DNA of 13,675 nt from Bacteroidia bacterium (GCA_016763665.1 JAESTI010000448.1:1-13675); one strand, 5' to 3'. Shown: positions 7,200 to 13,675, counted from the stretch's first letter. The notes: generated by a model not told the origin, from the sequence alone. Program-made: numbers and translations.

Positions 7200-8414
7200 A
7201 TGTTGGAAAAGTTGCACATATTATCATTCTCGCACAAGAAAATTCATCTTAGAAAACTTGGTGAACTAATAATTTCAGAAGAGGAATTAAAATCAAGATT
7301 GATCTCGATTAAAGAAGAACTACATTTTGAAGAATTGCTTTATGTTGGAACTTGTAACAGAGTTGAGTTTGCAATTGTCTCAAACGATCAGCCAAACGTA
7401 AGTACTTTATTACAACACTTGTTTCCAGATTTATCGAAGGATTCTTTAGAGTTTTTTAAAACCAAAGTAATAGAGTATCAATCTGAAGATGCTGTAAAAC
7501 ATTATTTTGATGTGGTGTCTTCTTTAGACTCATTAGTTGTAGGAGAAAAAGAAATTACCTCTCAGGTAAAGGAAGCTTATGAAAAATGTAATTCATTTGA
7601 CCTTACTGGAGATGTACTTAGAATGTTACAAGATCAAGCAATACAAGTTTCTAAAGCTGTATTCTCACAAACAAAAATTGCTGAAAATCCTGTTTCTGTT
7701 GTTTCATTGGCGTATCGAGAATTACGAGAAATAAATAAAAATATCAACAGTAAGTTTTTGATAATCGGTGCCGGGCAAACCAACAAATTAATGGCCAAAT
7801 ACTTGTTGAAACATGGTTATAAGAACTTCTCCGTTTTTAACAGAACATTAGCTAATGCTGAATCTCTTGCCGAATATTTGAATGGGGATGCTTATCAACT
7901 AGATTCTTTAAACGGTTTTTCTGAAGACTTCGATGTGATCATTACCTGTACGGCTTCACCAACACCTGTCATCACCAATAAGCTTTATCAAAAACTAAGC
8001 AATAAAGGCTCCGAAAAGGTCATAATAGACCTTGCCGTACCTGGTGATGTAGAAGAGTCAGTTTCAAATTCATCCAGTGTAAAATACATCTCGATAGAAA
8101 ATCTTGAAATTATCGCTGAAAAAAATAAGGCCAAACGAGAAAAAGAAATTGGTGCCGCACAGAAAATTATTGCAGCAAGCATATTAGAATTTGAAAAGAG
8201 AGCTCAGAAACGAGAAGTTGAATTGGCTATGAAAGCCATTCCCGATAAAATTAAAGAGATCCGCGCTACAGCCATTGATAAAGTATACGCTGAAAAAGTT
8301 GGCAAACTTGATGACGATTCCAAAGCCCTATTGGATGACATTCTCAACTATATGGAAAAAAAATACATCAGCGTACCTATGAAAATGGCCAAAGAAATTT
8401 TGGTCGAAAAATAA
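7200..8414 (+). CDS. hemA: Glutamyl-tRNA reductase
   Basis: First committed step of C5 tetrapyrrole synthesis: NADPH-dependent reduction of glutamyl-tRNA(Glu) to glutamate-1-semialdehyde. I chose the ATG at 7200 (MLEKLHILSFSHKK), giving 404 residues, because family members begin just before the first beta strand. The frame stays open to an ATG at 7134, but those extra 22 residues have no family match. Motifs: GTCNRVEF (50-57) with the catalytic Cys52, SLVVGEKEITSQVKEAY (111-127), a Rossmann NADPH site IIGAGQTN (188-195), FNRTLANAESLAEYL (213-227), TCTASPTPVI (249-258) and IIDLAVPGDVE (275-285). The C-terminal helical dimerisation domain spans about 310-404. It is the first of three heme genes in the same direction, and is separated from hemCD by a palindromic repeat. 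Confidence 0.94.
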   Translation: MLEKLHILSFSHKKIHLRKLGELIISEEELKSRLISIKEELHFEELLYVGTCNRVEFAIVSNDQPNVSTLLQHLFPDLSKDSLEFFKTKVIEYQSEDAVKHYFDVVSSLDSLVVGEKEITSQVKEAYEKCNSFDLTGDVLRMLQDQAIQVSKAVFSQTKIAENPVSVVSLAYRELREINKNINSKFLIIGAGQTNKLMAKYLLKHGYKNFSVFNRTLANAESLAEYLNGDAYQLDSLNGFSEDFDVIITCTASPTPVITNKLYQKLSNKGSEKVIIDLAVPGDVEESVSNSSSVKYISIENLEIIAEKNKAKREKEIGAAQKIIAASILEFEKRAQKREVELAMKAIPDKIKEIRATAIDKVYAEKVGKLDDDSKALLDDILNYMEKKYISVPMKMAKEILVEK

Positions 8415-8447
8415 CTTTCGTGAGGCTGTAGCAAAACACCGTTTTCT

Positions 8448-8525
8448 GTCATCCTGAATGAAATGAAGGATCTAGTAACATAGTAATAACTCAGGAACAA
8501 GATTTTTCACTACGTTCAAAATGAC
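8448..8525. repeat. GTCAT...ATGAC imperfect palindrome between hemA and hemCD
   Basis: A 78-bp inverted repeat. The left arm starts GTCATCCTGAATGAAATGAA and continues with GGATCT. The right arm, read in reverse complement, starts GTCATTTTGAACGTAGTGAA and continues AAATCTTGT. About 21 of 29 positions pair, and several others can form G-U in RNA. The left arm shares GTCATCCTGA and TGAAGGATCT with the copy at 13498-13585. The arms would fold into one long hairpin in the hemA-hemCD transcript. No coding capacity is seen. Confidence 0.85.
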
Positions 8526-8568
8526 ATTTGTTTTTTGACTTTTTGAACAACCTCATCATTAATCCATC

Positions 8569-10128
8569 ATGAAAATTAAAATAGGAACCCGGGGAAGTGA
8601 TTTGGCTTTATGGCAAGCCAATTATGTAAAACAACAATTGGAACTTATTGGTCATGAAGTTGAGATCAATATTATCAAGACTCAAGGGGATAAAATTCAA
8701 AATGTAAGCTTTGATAAACTGGAAGGCAAAGGTTTTTTCACCAAAGAAATAGAAGATGATCTTTTAAACAAAGAAGTTGATCTGGCAGTTCATTCTTATA
8801 AAGACCTTCCCACTCAGTTTCCAGAAGGTTTGATAATTGCGGGAATTTCATCCAGAGAAGATCCCTCAGAATGTTTATTGATCAGAAGAAAAAGCCATGA
8901 TGGGACCAAACCTTTATCTGTAAAATCAAAAGGAATAATTGGGACTTCATCGGTTAGAAGAAAATCCCAGTTAATGGCTATACGAAATGATATAGAAATA
9001 AAACCACTTCGAGGAAATGTTCCGACAAGAGTTCAAAAATTAAAAGATGGTGAGTACGATGCTATCATGTTGGCTTATGCCGGTGTACTTCGACTACCCT
9101 TAGAATTGGGTGATCTGTTTTTGCACAGGATAGATCCTGATTATTTTGTTCCGGCTCCTGCACAAGGAGCACTCGCTTACCAAATAAGAGAAGACAATAA
9201 AGAACTACAAGCTGAAATTCAAAAAATAAATAATCCTTATTCAGGTGAAACGGTTGGAGTTGAAAGAGAAATACTCAGGTTATTTGAAGGTGGATGTCAA
9301 GTTCCGATAGGTGTCTATTGTTCTAAAAATGAAGACAAACTCAATGTTTACGTTTCTAAATCAAAAAGTGGTGATGAACTTTCTTTAAGATATCATGGAG
9401 AATTTGATTCAAGCCAAAAGGACATTGCCATTAATGTGGTTAATAAAGTAAACGGACTTAATCCAACCTCTGTTTTTATTTCCAAAGACTTGGACAATGA
9501 TAACCTCTTTCTCAAAACATTGACGGCTTATGGATATTCCGTTCAAGGGCAATCATTAATTGAGATCAAACCATTGGAAACAGAGCTTCCAAAAGATAAG
9601 TTTGACTGGATATTTTTCTCAAGTAAAAATGGAGTAAATATTTTCTTTGATAAATTTCCAAAGGCCGCTAATAAAATCCAAATTGGAGTTATCGGTGAAG
9701 GAACAAAATCTGTACTGAATGAACTAAATATTATTCCTGATTTTGTAGGGCATTCCTCAGATACAATAGAGGTAGGCAAATCATTCTCCGTACTATCAAA
9801 TGGAGATACTGTACTATTTCCAAAATCAAGAAATGGGTTGGATAATGTTAAAGATCAGTTGACTCCAGAAACTAAAGCACTTGATTTTCCAATTTACGAA
9901 ACAACTTTAAGATCTGATTTTGAGATACCTGAATCAGAAATTCTTGTTTTTACAAGTCCGTCAAATGTGGAAGCTTATTTAACTAAATATCAAATTGATG
10001 ATAATAAAAAGGTACTAGCGATCGGAAACACAACAGAAAAAGCATTGAAAGAAAACGGAATAAAAAATATTATAACTGCCAGGCTTCCCAATGATTTGGG
10101 ATTGTTGGAGGCGGTTTTTAGTATTTAA
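8569..10128 (+). CDS. hemCD: Hydroxymethylbilane synthase / uroporphyrinogen-III synthase fusion
   Basis: A 519-residue bifunctional heme enzyme. Residues 1 to about 290 are porphobilinogen deaminase (HemC): GTRGSDLALWQ (6-16), KTQGD (37-41), GKGFFTKEIE (53-62), AVHSYKDLPT (73-82, catalytic Asp79), IGTSSVRRKSQL (124-135), LRGNVPTR (147-154), APAQGAL (196-202), and EGGCQVPIG (240-248), where Cys243 carries the dipyrromethane cofactor. Residues about 300-519 match HemD, which closes and inverts ring D to give uroporphyrinogen III: WIFFSSKNGVNIFF (347-360), VIGEGTKSVL (374-383), LVFTSPSNVEAY (459-470) and AIGNTTEKAL (484-493). HemD is poorly conserved, so that half rests on these few motifs and its place. 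Fusion would allow the unstable hydroxymethylbilane to pass directly between domains. It lies between hemA and hemB. Confidence 0.92.
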   Translation: MKIKIGTRGSDLALWQANYVKQQLELIGHEVEINIIKTQGDKIQNVSFDKLEGKGFFTKEIEDDLLNKEVDLAVHSYKDLPTQFPEGLIIAGISSREDPSECLLIRRKSHDGTKPLSVKSKGIIGTSSVRRKSQLMAIRNDIEIKPLRGNVPTRVQKLKDGEYDAIMLAYAGVLRLPLELGDLFLHRIDPDYFVPAPAQGALAYQIREDNKELQAEIQKINNPYSGETVGVEREILRLFEGGCQVPIGVYCSKNEDKLNVYVSKSKSGDELSLRYHGEFDSSQKDIAINVVNKVNGLNPTSVFISKDLDNDNLFLKTLTAYGYSVQGQSLIEIKPLETELPKDKFDWIFFSSKNGVNIFFDKFPKAANKIQIGVIGEGTKSVLNELNIIPDFVGHSSDTIEVGKSFSVLSNGDTVLFPKSRNGLDNVKDQLTPETKALDFPIYETTLRSDFEIPESEILVFTSPSNVEAYLTKYQIDDNKKVLAIGNTTEKALKENGIKNIITARLPNDLGLLEAVFSI

Positions 10129-10135
10129 CTTAACG

Positions 10136-10220
10136 CGTCATTGCGAAGGAGGAACGACTGAAGTAATCTCCAGCCTTGAGTTACCCCGTAGGGGATTGCT
10201 TCTCTACGTTCGCAATGACG
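10136..10220. repeat. CGTCATTGCGAA palindromic repeat between hemCD and hemB
   Basis: An 85-bp inverted repeat with perfect 12-bp ends, CGTCATTGCGAA (10136-10147) and TTCGCAATGACG (10209-10220). It continues imperfectly inward: ...GAAGTAATCTCC on the left against GGGGATTGCTTC on the right. It begins 7 bases after the hemCD stop and ends 15 bases before the chosen hemB start. It shares the GTCAT...ATGAC ends and a GAAG-(N)-ATCT core with the repeats at 8448 and 13498, so it probably belongs to the same wider group. Confidence 0.87.
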
Positions 10221-10235
10221 AAAATTGAAATAGTC

Positions 10236-11207
10236 ATGCAAACACGACCAAGAAGACTTCGAAAAAATCCTATCATAAGAGAAATGGTAGCTGAAACAAG
10301 GTTGTCAAAGGAGATGTTCATCTATCCTTATTTTGTAGTGAAGGGAAGTGATGTTACAGAGCCGATCAAGGCAATGCCAGGGATCAATCATTTTTCTGTG
10401 GACACATTAATAAAGGATGTAGAAGCAGGATTAAAACTGGGAATCAACAAAGTCTTACTTTTTGGTGTTGGTGAAGATAAATCAGAAGATGGAAGTTCTT
10501 CCTACGATTCAACTTCTGTTATTCCGGAAGCTATCAAAGAACTAAAAAAGAATTTTGGTGCTAATATTTACGTAATTACAGATGTGTGCCTATGTGCCTA
10601 TACTTTACATGGACATTGCGGTATCATTGAAAATGACTATGTACAAAACGATGTCTCTGTTGATGCCCTATCAAAAATGGCATTGGCTCATGCACAATCT
10701 GGTGCTGATATGGTTGCTCCATCGGATATGATGGATGGAAGAATTGAAGCTATCAGAAATATATTGGATGATAACTCCTTTACTGAAACGGCCATCATGT
10801 CGTATGCTGTAAAATATGCTTCCGCTTATTACGGACCATTTAGAGAAGCAGCAGACTCCGCTCCAAGTCATGGTGATAGAAAAAGCTACCAAATGGATTT
10901 CAGAAATCCTGATGAATCATTAAAAGAAGCATTGCTTGATGAAGATGAGGGAGCTGATATTTTGATGGTAAAGCCAGCTTTGGCTTATTTGGATATTATT
11001 TCATTAGTGAAAGACAATACCACCTTACCTGTTGCTTGTTACAATGTTTCCGGTGAATACTCCATGGTTAAAAATGCTGCTCAGACAGGATTAATTGATG
11101 AAGAAAAAATTGTAATGGAAAATATGCATGCCTTTGCCCGTGCCGGAGCAAATATTATTATTTCATATCATACAAGGGATATTTTGGAGAATGGGTGGAT
11201 TGAATAG
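10236..11207 (+). CDS. hemB: Porphobilinogen synthase (delta-aminolevulinic acid dehydratase)
   Basis: Condenses two 5-aminolevulinates to porphobilinogen, the substrate of the HemC half of the neighbouring fusion. I chose the ATG at 10236 (MQTRPRRLRKNP), giving 323 residues, the normal family length. The frame is open upstream to an ATG at 10176, but that segment is read from the palindromic repeat and has no family match. Motifs: RPRRLRKNPIIREMVAET (4-21), DVCLCAYTLHGHCG (116-129) with three zinc-site cysteines (118, 120, 128), which marks the zinc-dependent type, APSDMMDGRI (161-170), SYAVKYASAYYGPFREAADS (189-208, Lys193) and ILMVKPALAYLD (242-253, Schiff-base Lys246). It converges with the gene ending at 11225, with only 17 bases between stops and no clear terminator. 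Confidence 0.95.
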   Translation: MQTRPRRLRKNPIIREMVAETRLSKEMFIYPYFVVKGSDVTEPIKAMPGINHFSVDTLIKDVEAGLKLGINKVLLFGVGEDKSEDGSSSYDSTSVIPEAIKELKKNFGANIYVITDVCLCAYTLHGHCGIIENDYVQNDVSVDALSKMALAHAQSGADMVAPSDMMDGRIEAIRNILDDNSFTETAIMSYAVKYASAYYGPFREAADSAPSHGDRKSYQMDFRNPDESLKEALLDEDEGADILMVKPALAYLDIISLVKDNTTLPVACYNVSGEYSMVKNAAQTGLIDEEKIVMENMHAFARAGANIIISYHTRDILENGWIE

Positions 11208-11224
11208 CTAAAAGATTTTATCAT

Positions 11225-11944
11225 TTATTTGTCAATATTTGCTTTTTTCCAATTCAATACGGAAACACCAACATTCAATCCAACTCGAAAAAAAGGAAAT
11301 AATTCAACCCTATCTCCAGAATATTCAACATCAGCATATAGTCCCTGACTACCAATTTTATGAATTGTAAATTCTCTATGTCTAACACCGAAACCAGCAC
11401 CTACAAATAAATCAAGTACAAATATTTCAAATTTTGGATTTAGGTAGTAATAATTCATAAATAATAACTCATTCAATGTTTCGCTTCTCCTTTGAAAACG
11501 ACCTCCATCACCTCCATACATCTTACCTCCGTTATCTAATTTTCTTCTTTTGTAATAAATGGTAGGTTCAAACCCAGTCAAAGAACCTGAAAAATTGCAT
11601 TTAACTCCTAAACTAATAGATACTCCTTTGTATTCCTCCAAATTAGGCCAATCATATTCCTCATTTTCATATACATAATACAACCCATCTGAAAAGTATG
11701 TCGCAACATCCACTTTCTCTGGATAATACATTAATTCGGATGTTATCATAAAGTCACTCCCATATCCATAATAGAGTTTGATTGTAGCTGTTGTATAATA
11801 TTTGTGTACAGAGGGAATTGCCAGAGTTGGAGGATATGAAATGGAAAGCACTTTGACATTTTTAGAAGTATCTCTTTTCTTGGCTACTGTTTGCAATGAA
11901 ATAAACATCAAACATGTAAAAAGAAATATCGCAATTCTTGGCAT
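11225..11944 (-). CDS. Exported protein, putative outer-membrane beta-barrel (paralog 1 of 3)
   Basis: A 239-residue protein of unknown function. Residues 1-21 are a signal peptide (hydrophobic core IFLFTCLMFISL, cleavage likely after QTVA). The mature part is rich in Tyr, Phe and Gly with alternating strands, including VSISLGVKCNFSGSL (108-122), FVGAGFGVRHREFTIHKI (180-197) and FFRVGLNVGVSVLN, consistent with a barrel in the outer membrane. The mature N-terminus KKRDTSK resembles TKRDSTLK of the gene at 12025-12726, and GAGFGVRHR falls at the same relative position as GLGYRYKR in both neighbours. I infer a diverged tandem family. It has its own leader element at 11956-11978. No enzyme motif is visible. 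Confidence 0.75.
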   Translation of the reverse strand: MPRIAIFLFTCLMFISLQTVAKKRDTSKNVKVLSISYPPTLAIPSVHKYYTTATIKLYYGYGSDFMITSELMYYPEKVDVATYFSDGLYYVYENEEYDWPNLEEYKGVSISLGVKCNFSGSLTGFEPTIYYKRRKLDNGGKMYGGDGGRFQRRSETLNELLFMNYYYLNPKFEIFVLDLFVGAGFGVRHREFTIHKIGSQGLYADVEYSGDRVELFPFFRVGLNVGVSVLNWKKANIDK

Positions 11945-11955
11945 TGAAAGAAGAT

Positions 11956-11978
11956 TTGATTTTAATTAGAAACGTAAA
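11956..11978 (-). promoter_or_regulatory. Conserved upstream element, copy 1
   Basis: A 23-bp stretch that on the plus strand ends in TTAGAAACGTAAA. It matches 13430-13452 at 21 of 23 positions and lies at exactly the same distance (11 bases) from its gene's ATG. On the minus strand it contains TACGTTTC, one base off the TAnnTTTG promoter box, but no TTG is seen about 20 bases upstream. It may be a promoter for an alternative sigma factor or a leader/operator sequence. Confidence 0.5.
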
Positions 11979-12000
11979 ATTCCACGAAATATTCCTTATT

Positions 12001-12028
12001 GTAGTGATGTATTGCAATACGTCATTAC
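12001..12028. other. 28-bp near-perfect palindrome over a gene end
   Basis: The arms GTAGTGATGTATTG and CAATACGTCATTAC meet without a loop, with 12 of 14 Watson-Crick pairs. The other two are G-T on the plus strand and A-C on the minus strand. It covers the stop codon of the 12025-12726 gene. There is no T tract, so a normal terminator is not supported. It could be a protein-binding dyad or a transcript-end hairpin. Confidence 0.5.
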
Positions 12029-12726
12029 TCTTTGTTAAATCTATACATTAAATTAATTCCGAAATGAGCTGTTGGCCAATGGTAGTGATAAATTTCAACT
12101 TTTGGAATATCATTTATTGACACAAAGCCTCCAATATCCCAAAAAGCAATTTCAATTACTTTTCTCCTTTTATATCTATAACCTAACCCTGTGTAAGACA
12201 TAACGGCAAATCTATTACTGATATTAATTTCAATACCTGTTAAAATTTTAGTAAGAAACACGTGCATCCTCTCATTGACCAAATCTTCACAATAATAATC
12301 CCGCAGCCATTGGCTATCATAAAACCTAAACTTATAACCTACTAAAGGTTTAATAAAAAAATCCACATATTTACTCTTGCCAATATTTTTGATTAATCCG
12401 AAATCCAATATTATACTATTAAAATAATCTTCTGGTGAAGACAATACAGCAGAATGGCAAGCCCCATAAATTTCTTTATCCCAGTATACTTCAAATAATT
12501 TACTGTTACTATGCTGTACACCAATTGAGGTAAATAATGTTTTATTCCTCAAGGGATATTGAAATTCTAAAAAATACGTACCGGTTAATTGGCGTAGCGG
12601 ATGTAATACGATCGCATTTTTATATTTTAATGTTGAATCCCTTTTAGTAGCAAATGTTTGAACAAAACCGCACAACAAAAGGATCAAAACAAATACCCAA
12701 GTCTTTGAAATTTTAATGGGATTCAT
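12025..12726 (-). CDS. Exported protein, putative outer-membrane beta-barrel (paralog 2 of 3)
   Basis: A 233-residue protein of unknown function. Its signal peptide has a hydrophobic core VFVLILLLCGFV (11-22), with cleavage likely after QTFA (Ala26). The mature part has repeated aromatic strands such as YFLEFQYPLRNKTLFTSIGV (51-70) and VDFFIKPLVGYKFRFY (121-136). The C-terminus AHFGINLMYRFNKE resembles a barrel-closing strand ending in an aromatic residue. The block RMHVFLTKIL...GLGYRYKRRK (153-189) aligns with QMNIYLVKLL...GLGYRYKRKN of the upstream gene. Its ATG overlaps the upstream stop as ATGA, indicating translational coupling and joint expression. The stop codon lies in the palindrome at 12001-12028. 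Confidence 0.75.
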   Translation of the reverse strand: MNPIKISKTWVFVLILLLCGFVQTFATKRDSTLKYKNAIVLHPLRQLTGTYFLEFQYPLRNKTLFTSIGVQHSNSKLFEVYWDKEIYGACHSAVLSSPEDYFNSIILDFGLIKNIGKSKYVDFFIKPLVGYKFRFYDSQWLRDYYCEDLVNERMHVFLTKILTGIEINISNRFAVMSYTGLGYRYKRRKVIEIAFWDIGGFVSINDIPKVEIYHYHWPTAHFGINLMYRFNKE

Positions 12727-13418
12727 AAAATTTTTACTCTTCCAATAATTGCAACTGAGAATTGAATTGTGGGAATATGGTAATCTGAAAATCCATTGAT
12801 AGTTTCAAAATCAATTGATTCAATCCCATTAACCCTTTCATCTGTTATCTTGTAGTTTTTTCTTTTATACCTGTAACCCAAACCAAAGTTAGTCTGTAAA
12901 TAGATGTTCTTATAGATCATATCTTCTTTAGTTAATAAGAGTTTTACCAAATAAATATTCATTTGTTCACTTCGCGTCTCCTGATAAATCTTTGAATCAC
13001 TAAAGTATCTTATTTCTTCATTGATATATTCTTTATACTTGTGTTGAATCATTCCTGTAAAAAATAGTGATTGGCTCTTGATGTGTTTAAGGGGTTTTTG
13101 AAAACCAAGGCCAGTTATAAATCCTACATATAAATTATCAGGTCTGTACGTTGTTATATACGACTTATCATTGAGAATTTGAGGTCCCCCATATTTATTC
13201 AGAGATTGATCAATTGCACCAACTATACAAAGCCAATACAATTCTTTATCTAAATCCTTCCATCCAAAAAATAAAGGTAATTCACCAAGTAAAAAGGATA
13301 TTGGATATACCCCAACATCCAAGACATATTTTGCTACAGGTTGATCATTTTGAGCAAATGATTTCAAGGAACATAAGCTAAACAAACCAATAAGAAAATA
13401 TACCCCAAGTTTTCGCAT
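12723..13418 (-). CDS. Exported protein, putative outer-membrane beta-barrel (paralog 3 of 3)
   Basis: A 231-residue protein of unknown function. The signal peptide is MRKLGVYFLIGLFSLCSLKS followed by FA, with cleavage likely after Ala22 and a mature start QNDQPVAKY. Strand-like segments follow (LYVGFITGLGFQKPL 96-110, LFFTGMIQHKYKEY 118-131, IYLQTNFGLGYRYKR 172-186, PTIQFSVAIIGRVKIL at the end). The GLGYRYKR block sits at residues 179-186, against 180-187 in the downstream paralog. It is the first gene of a two-gene overlapping operon and carries the 23-bp upstream element at 13430-13452. No enzyme or binding motif is recognised. Confidence 0.75.
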   Translation of the reverse strand: MRKLGVYFLIGLFSLCSLKSFAQNDQPVAKYVLDVGVYPISFLLGELPLFFGWKDLDKELYWLCIVGAIDQSLNKYGGPQILNDKSYITTYRPDNLYVGFITGLGFQKPLKHIKSQSLFFTGMIQHKYKEYINEEIRYFSDSKIYQETRSEQMNIYLVKLLLTKEDMIYKNIYLQTNFGLGYRYKRKNYKITDERVNGIESIDFETINGFSDYHIPTIQFSVAIIGRVKIL

Positions 13419-13429
13419 TCAGAAAATAA

Positions 13430-13452
13430 TTGATCTTAAATAGAAACGTAAA
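13430..13452 (-). promoter_or_regulatory. Conserved upstream element, copy 2
   Basis: This 23-bp stretch ends in ATAGAAACGTAAA on the plus strand and differs from 11956-11978 at only two positions. It has the same 11-base distance to the downstream ATG (13418). The bases between element and ATG are not conserved, so the element itself appears to be under constraint. If TACGTTTC on the minus strand is a -7-like box, transcription would begin about 20 bases before the gene. Confidence 0.5.
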
Positions 13453-13497
13453 TGCTGAAAGAAAAGTTTTGCTACTCGTGGTTAAGGTATCCATTTT

Positions 13498-13585
13498 GTC
13501 ATCCTGAGTAGGGTGAAGGATCTTGTTACTGCAACGCTTTACAAAAACAAGATTCCTCTTCCAATAAATTGAAAATCGAAATGAC
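13498..13585. repeat. GTCAT...ATGAC imperfect palindrome, second copy
   Basis: An 88-bp inverted repeat. The left arm begins GTCATCCTGAGTAGGGTGAA and continues GGATCTTGTT. The right arm contains AACAAGATT and ends GAAATGAC. It shares GTCATCCTGA, TGAAGGATCT and AACAAGATT with the copy at 8448-8525, in the same orientation. It lies between a minus-strand operon and a plus-strand promoter, so it is not a terminator for either. Confidence 0.85.
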
Positions 13586-13597
13586 AACATGTTTAGC

Positions 13598-13630
13598 TTG
13601 ACACCAATTATTTCAAAATCACTATATTTG
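13598..13630 (+). promoter_or_regulatory. Bacteroidota-type promoter at right edge
   Basis: TTG (13598-13600, within TTGACA), a 22-base spacer, then TATATTTG (13623-13630) fully match TTG-N(17-23)-TAnnTTTG. It points out of the window on the plus strand. Confidence 0.6.
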
Positions 13631-13635
13631 AGAAT

Positions 13636-13675
13636 ATGGGCATACCACGCTTACTTACTTTTTCAATTATCTTAT
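13636..13675 (+). CDS. Possible start of a plus-strand gene (3' end outside window)
   Basis: An ATG five bases after the TATATTTG box opens a frame reading MGIPRLLTFSIIL to the window edge. A basic residue followed by hydrophobic ones could begin a signal peptide. The ATG would lie at or next to the transcription start, so this would be a leaderless message or the true start lies further downstream. Thirteen codons cannot settle it. Confidence 0.3.
   Translation, partial: MGIPRLLTFSIIL

Noticed and set aside
7988..8182. Minus-strand open frame of 64 codons
   Set aside because: It lies opposite the conserved C-terminal part of hemA, with no motif.
9543..9779. Minus-strand open frame of 78 codons
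   Set aside because: It lies opposite the HemD half of hemCD, with no motif.
10671..10892. Minus-strand open frame of 73 codons
   Set aside because: It is opposite the strongly conserved active-site region of hemB.
11208..11224. Short dyad TAAAA/TTTTA between the convergent hemB and 11225 gene ends
   Set aside because: Five A-T pairs only, too weak for a terminator and expected by chance in this composition.
13378..13590. Minus-strand open frame of 70 codons
   Set aside because: It reads through the palindromic repeat at 13498-13585 and overlaps the signal peptide region of the gene starting at 13418. It has no protein-like features.

Overview
The window looks like chromosomal DNA of a member of the Bacteroidota. 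The evidence is the AT-rich composition, the near absence of Shine-Dalgarno sequences, two good matches to the Bacteroidota promoter form TTG-N(17-23)-TAnnTTTG, a short 618-residue ParE next to a ParC with a long charged tail, and several small signal-peptide beta-barrel-like proteins. No tRNA, rRNA, CRISPR array or phage gene was seen.

Left part (1-6388), all on the minus strand: a promoter (6357-6388) drives parE and then parC, the two subunits of topoisomerase IV. A hairpin terminator follows parC, then comes the start of a tetratricopeptide-repeat gene that runs off the left edge. Between parE and parC sits a 533-bp composite unit (3922-4454). It is a small DUF559 (Vsr/PD-(D/E)XK-like) nuclease gene bracketed by two copies, in the same orientation, of an 80-95 bp double-hairpin module. 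The unit begins at the last base of the parE stop codon and ends shortly before the parC start. One module supplies the sequence just before the nuclease start codon, and the other encodes its last residues and its stop. This is the strongest candidate here for an under-described mobile system.

Middle (6547-11207): a small outer-membrane beta-barrel candidate (minus strand) is divergent from three heme genes on the plus strand. These are hemA (glutamyl-tRNA reductase), a hemC-hemD fusion (hydroxymethylbilane synthase plus uroporphyrinogen-III synthase) and hemB (porphobilinogen synthase). Together they cover glutamyl-tRNA to uroporphyrinogen III, apart from the aminomutase HemL, which is not in the window. 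Each gap between the heme genes holds an 80-bp-class imperfect palindrome with GTCAT...ATGAC ends.

Right part (11225-13675): three minus-strand genes for exported, probably outer-membrane, proteins that look like diverged tandem paralogs. Two of them form an ATGA-overlap pair. The two transcription units share a nearly identical 23-bp element at exactly the same distance from their start codons. Another GTCAT...ATGAC palindrome follows, then a very good plus-strand promoter at the right edge, pointing to a gene outside the window.
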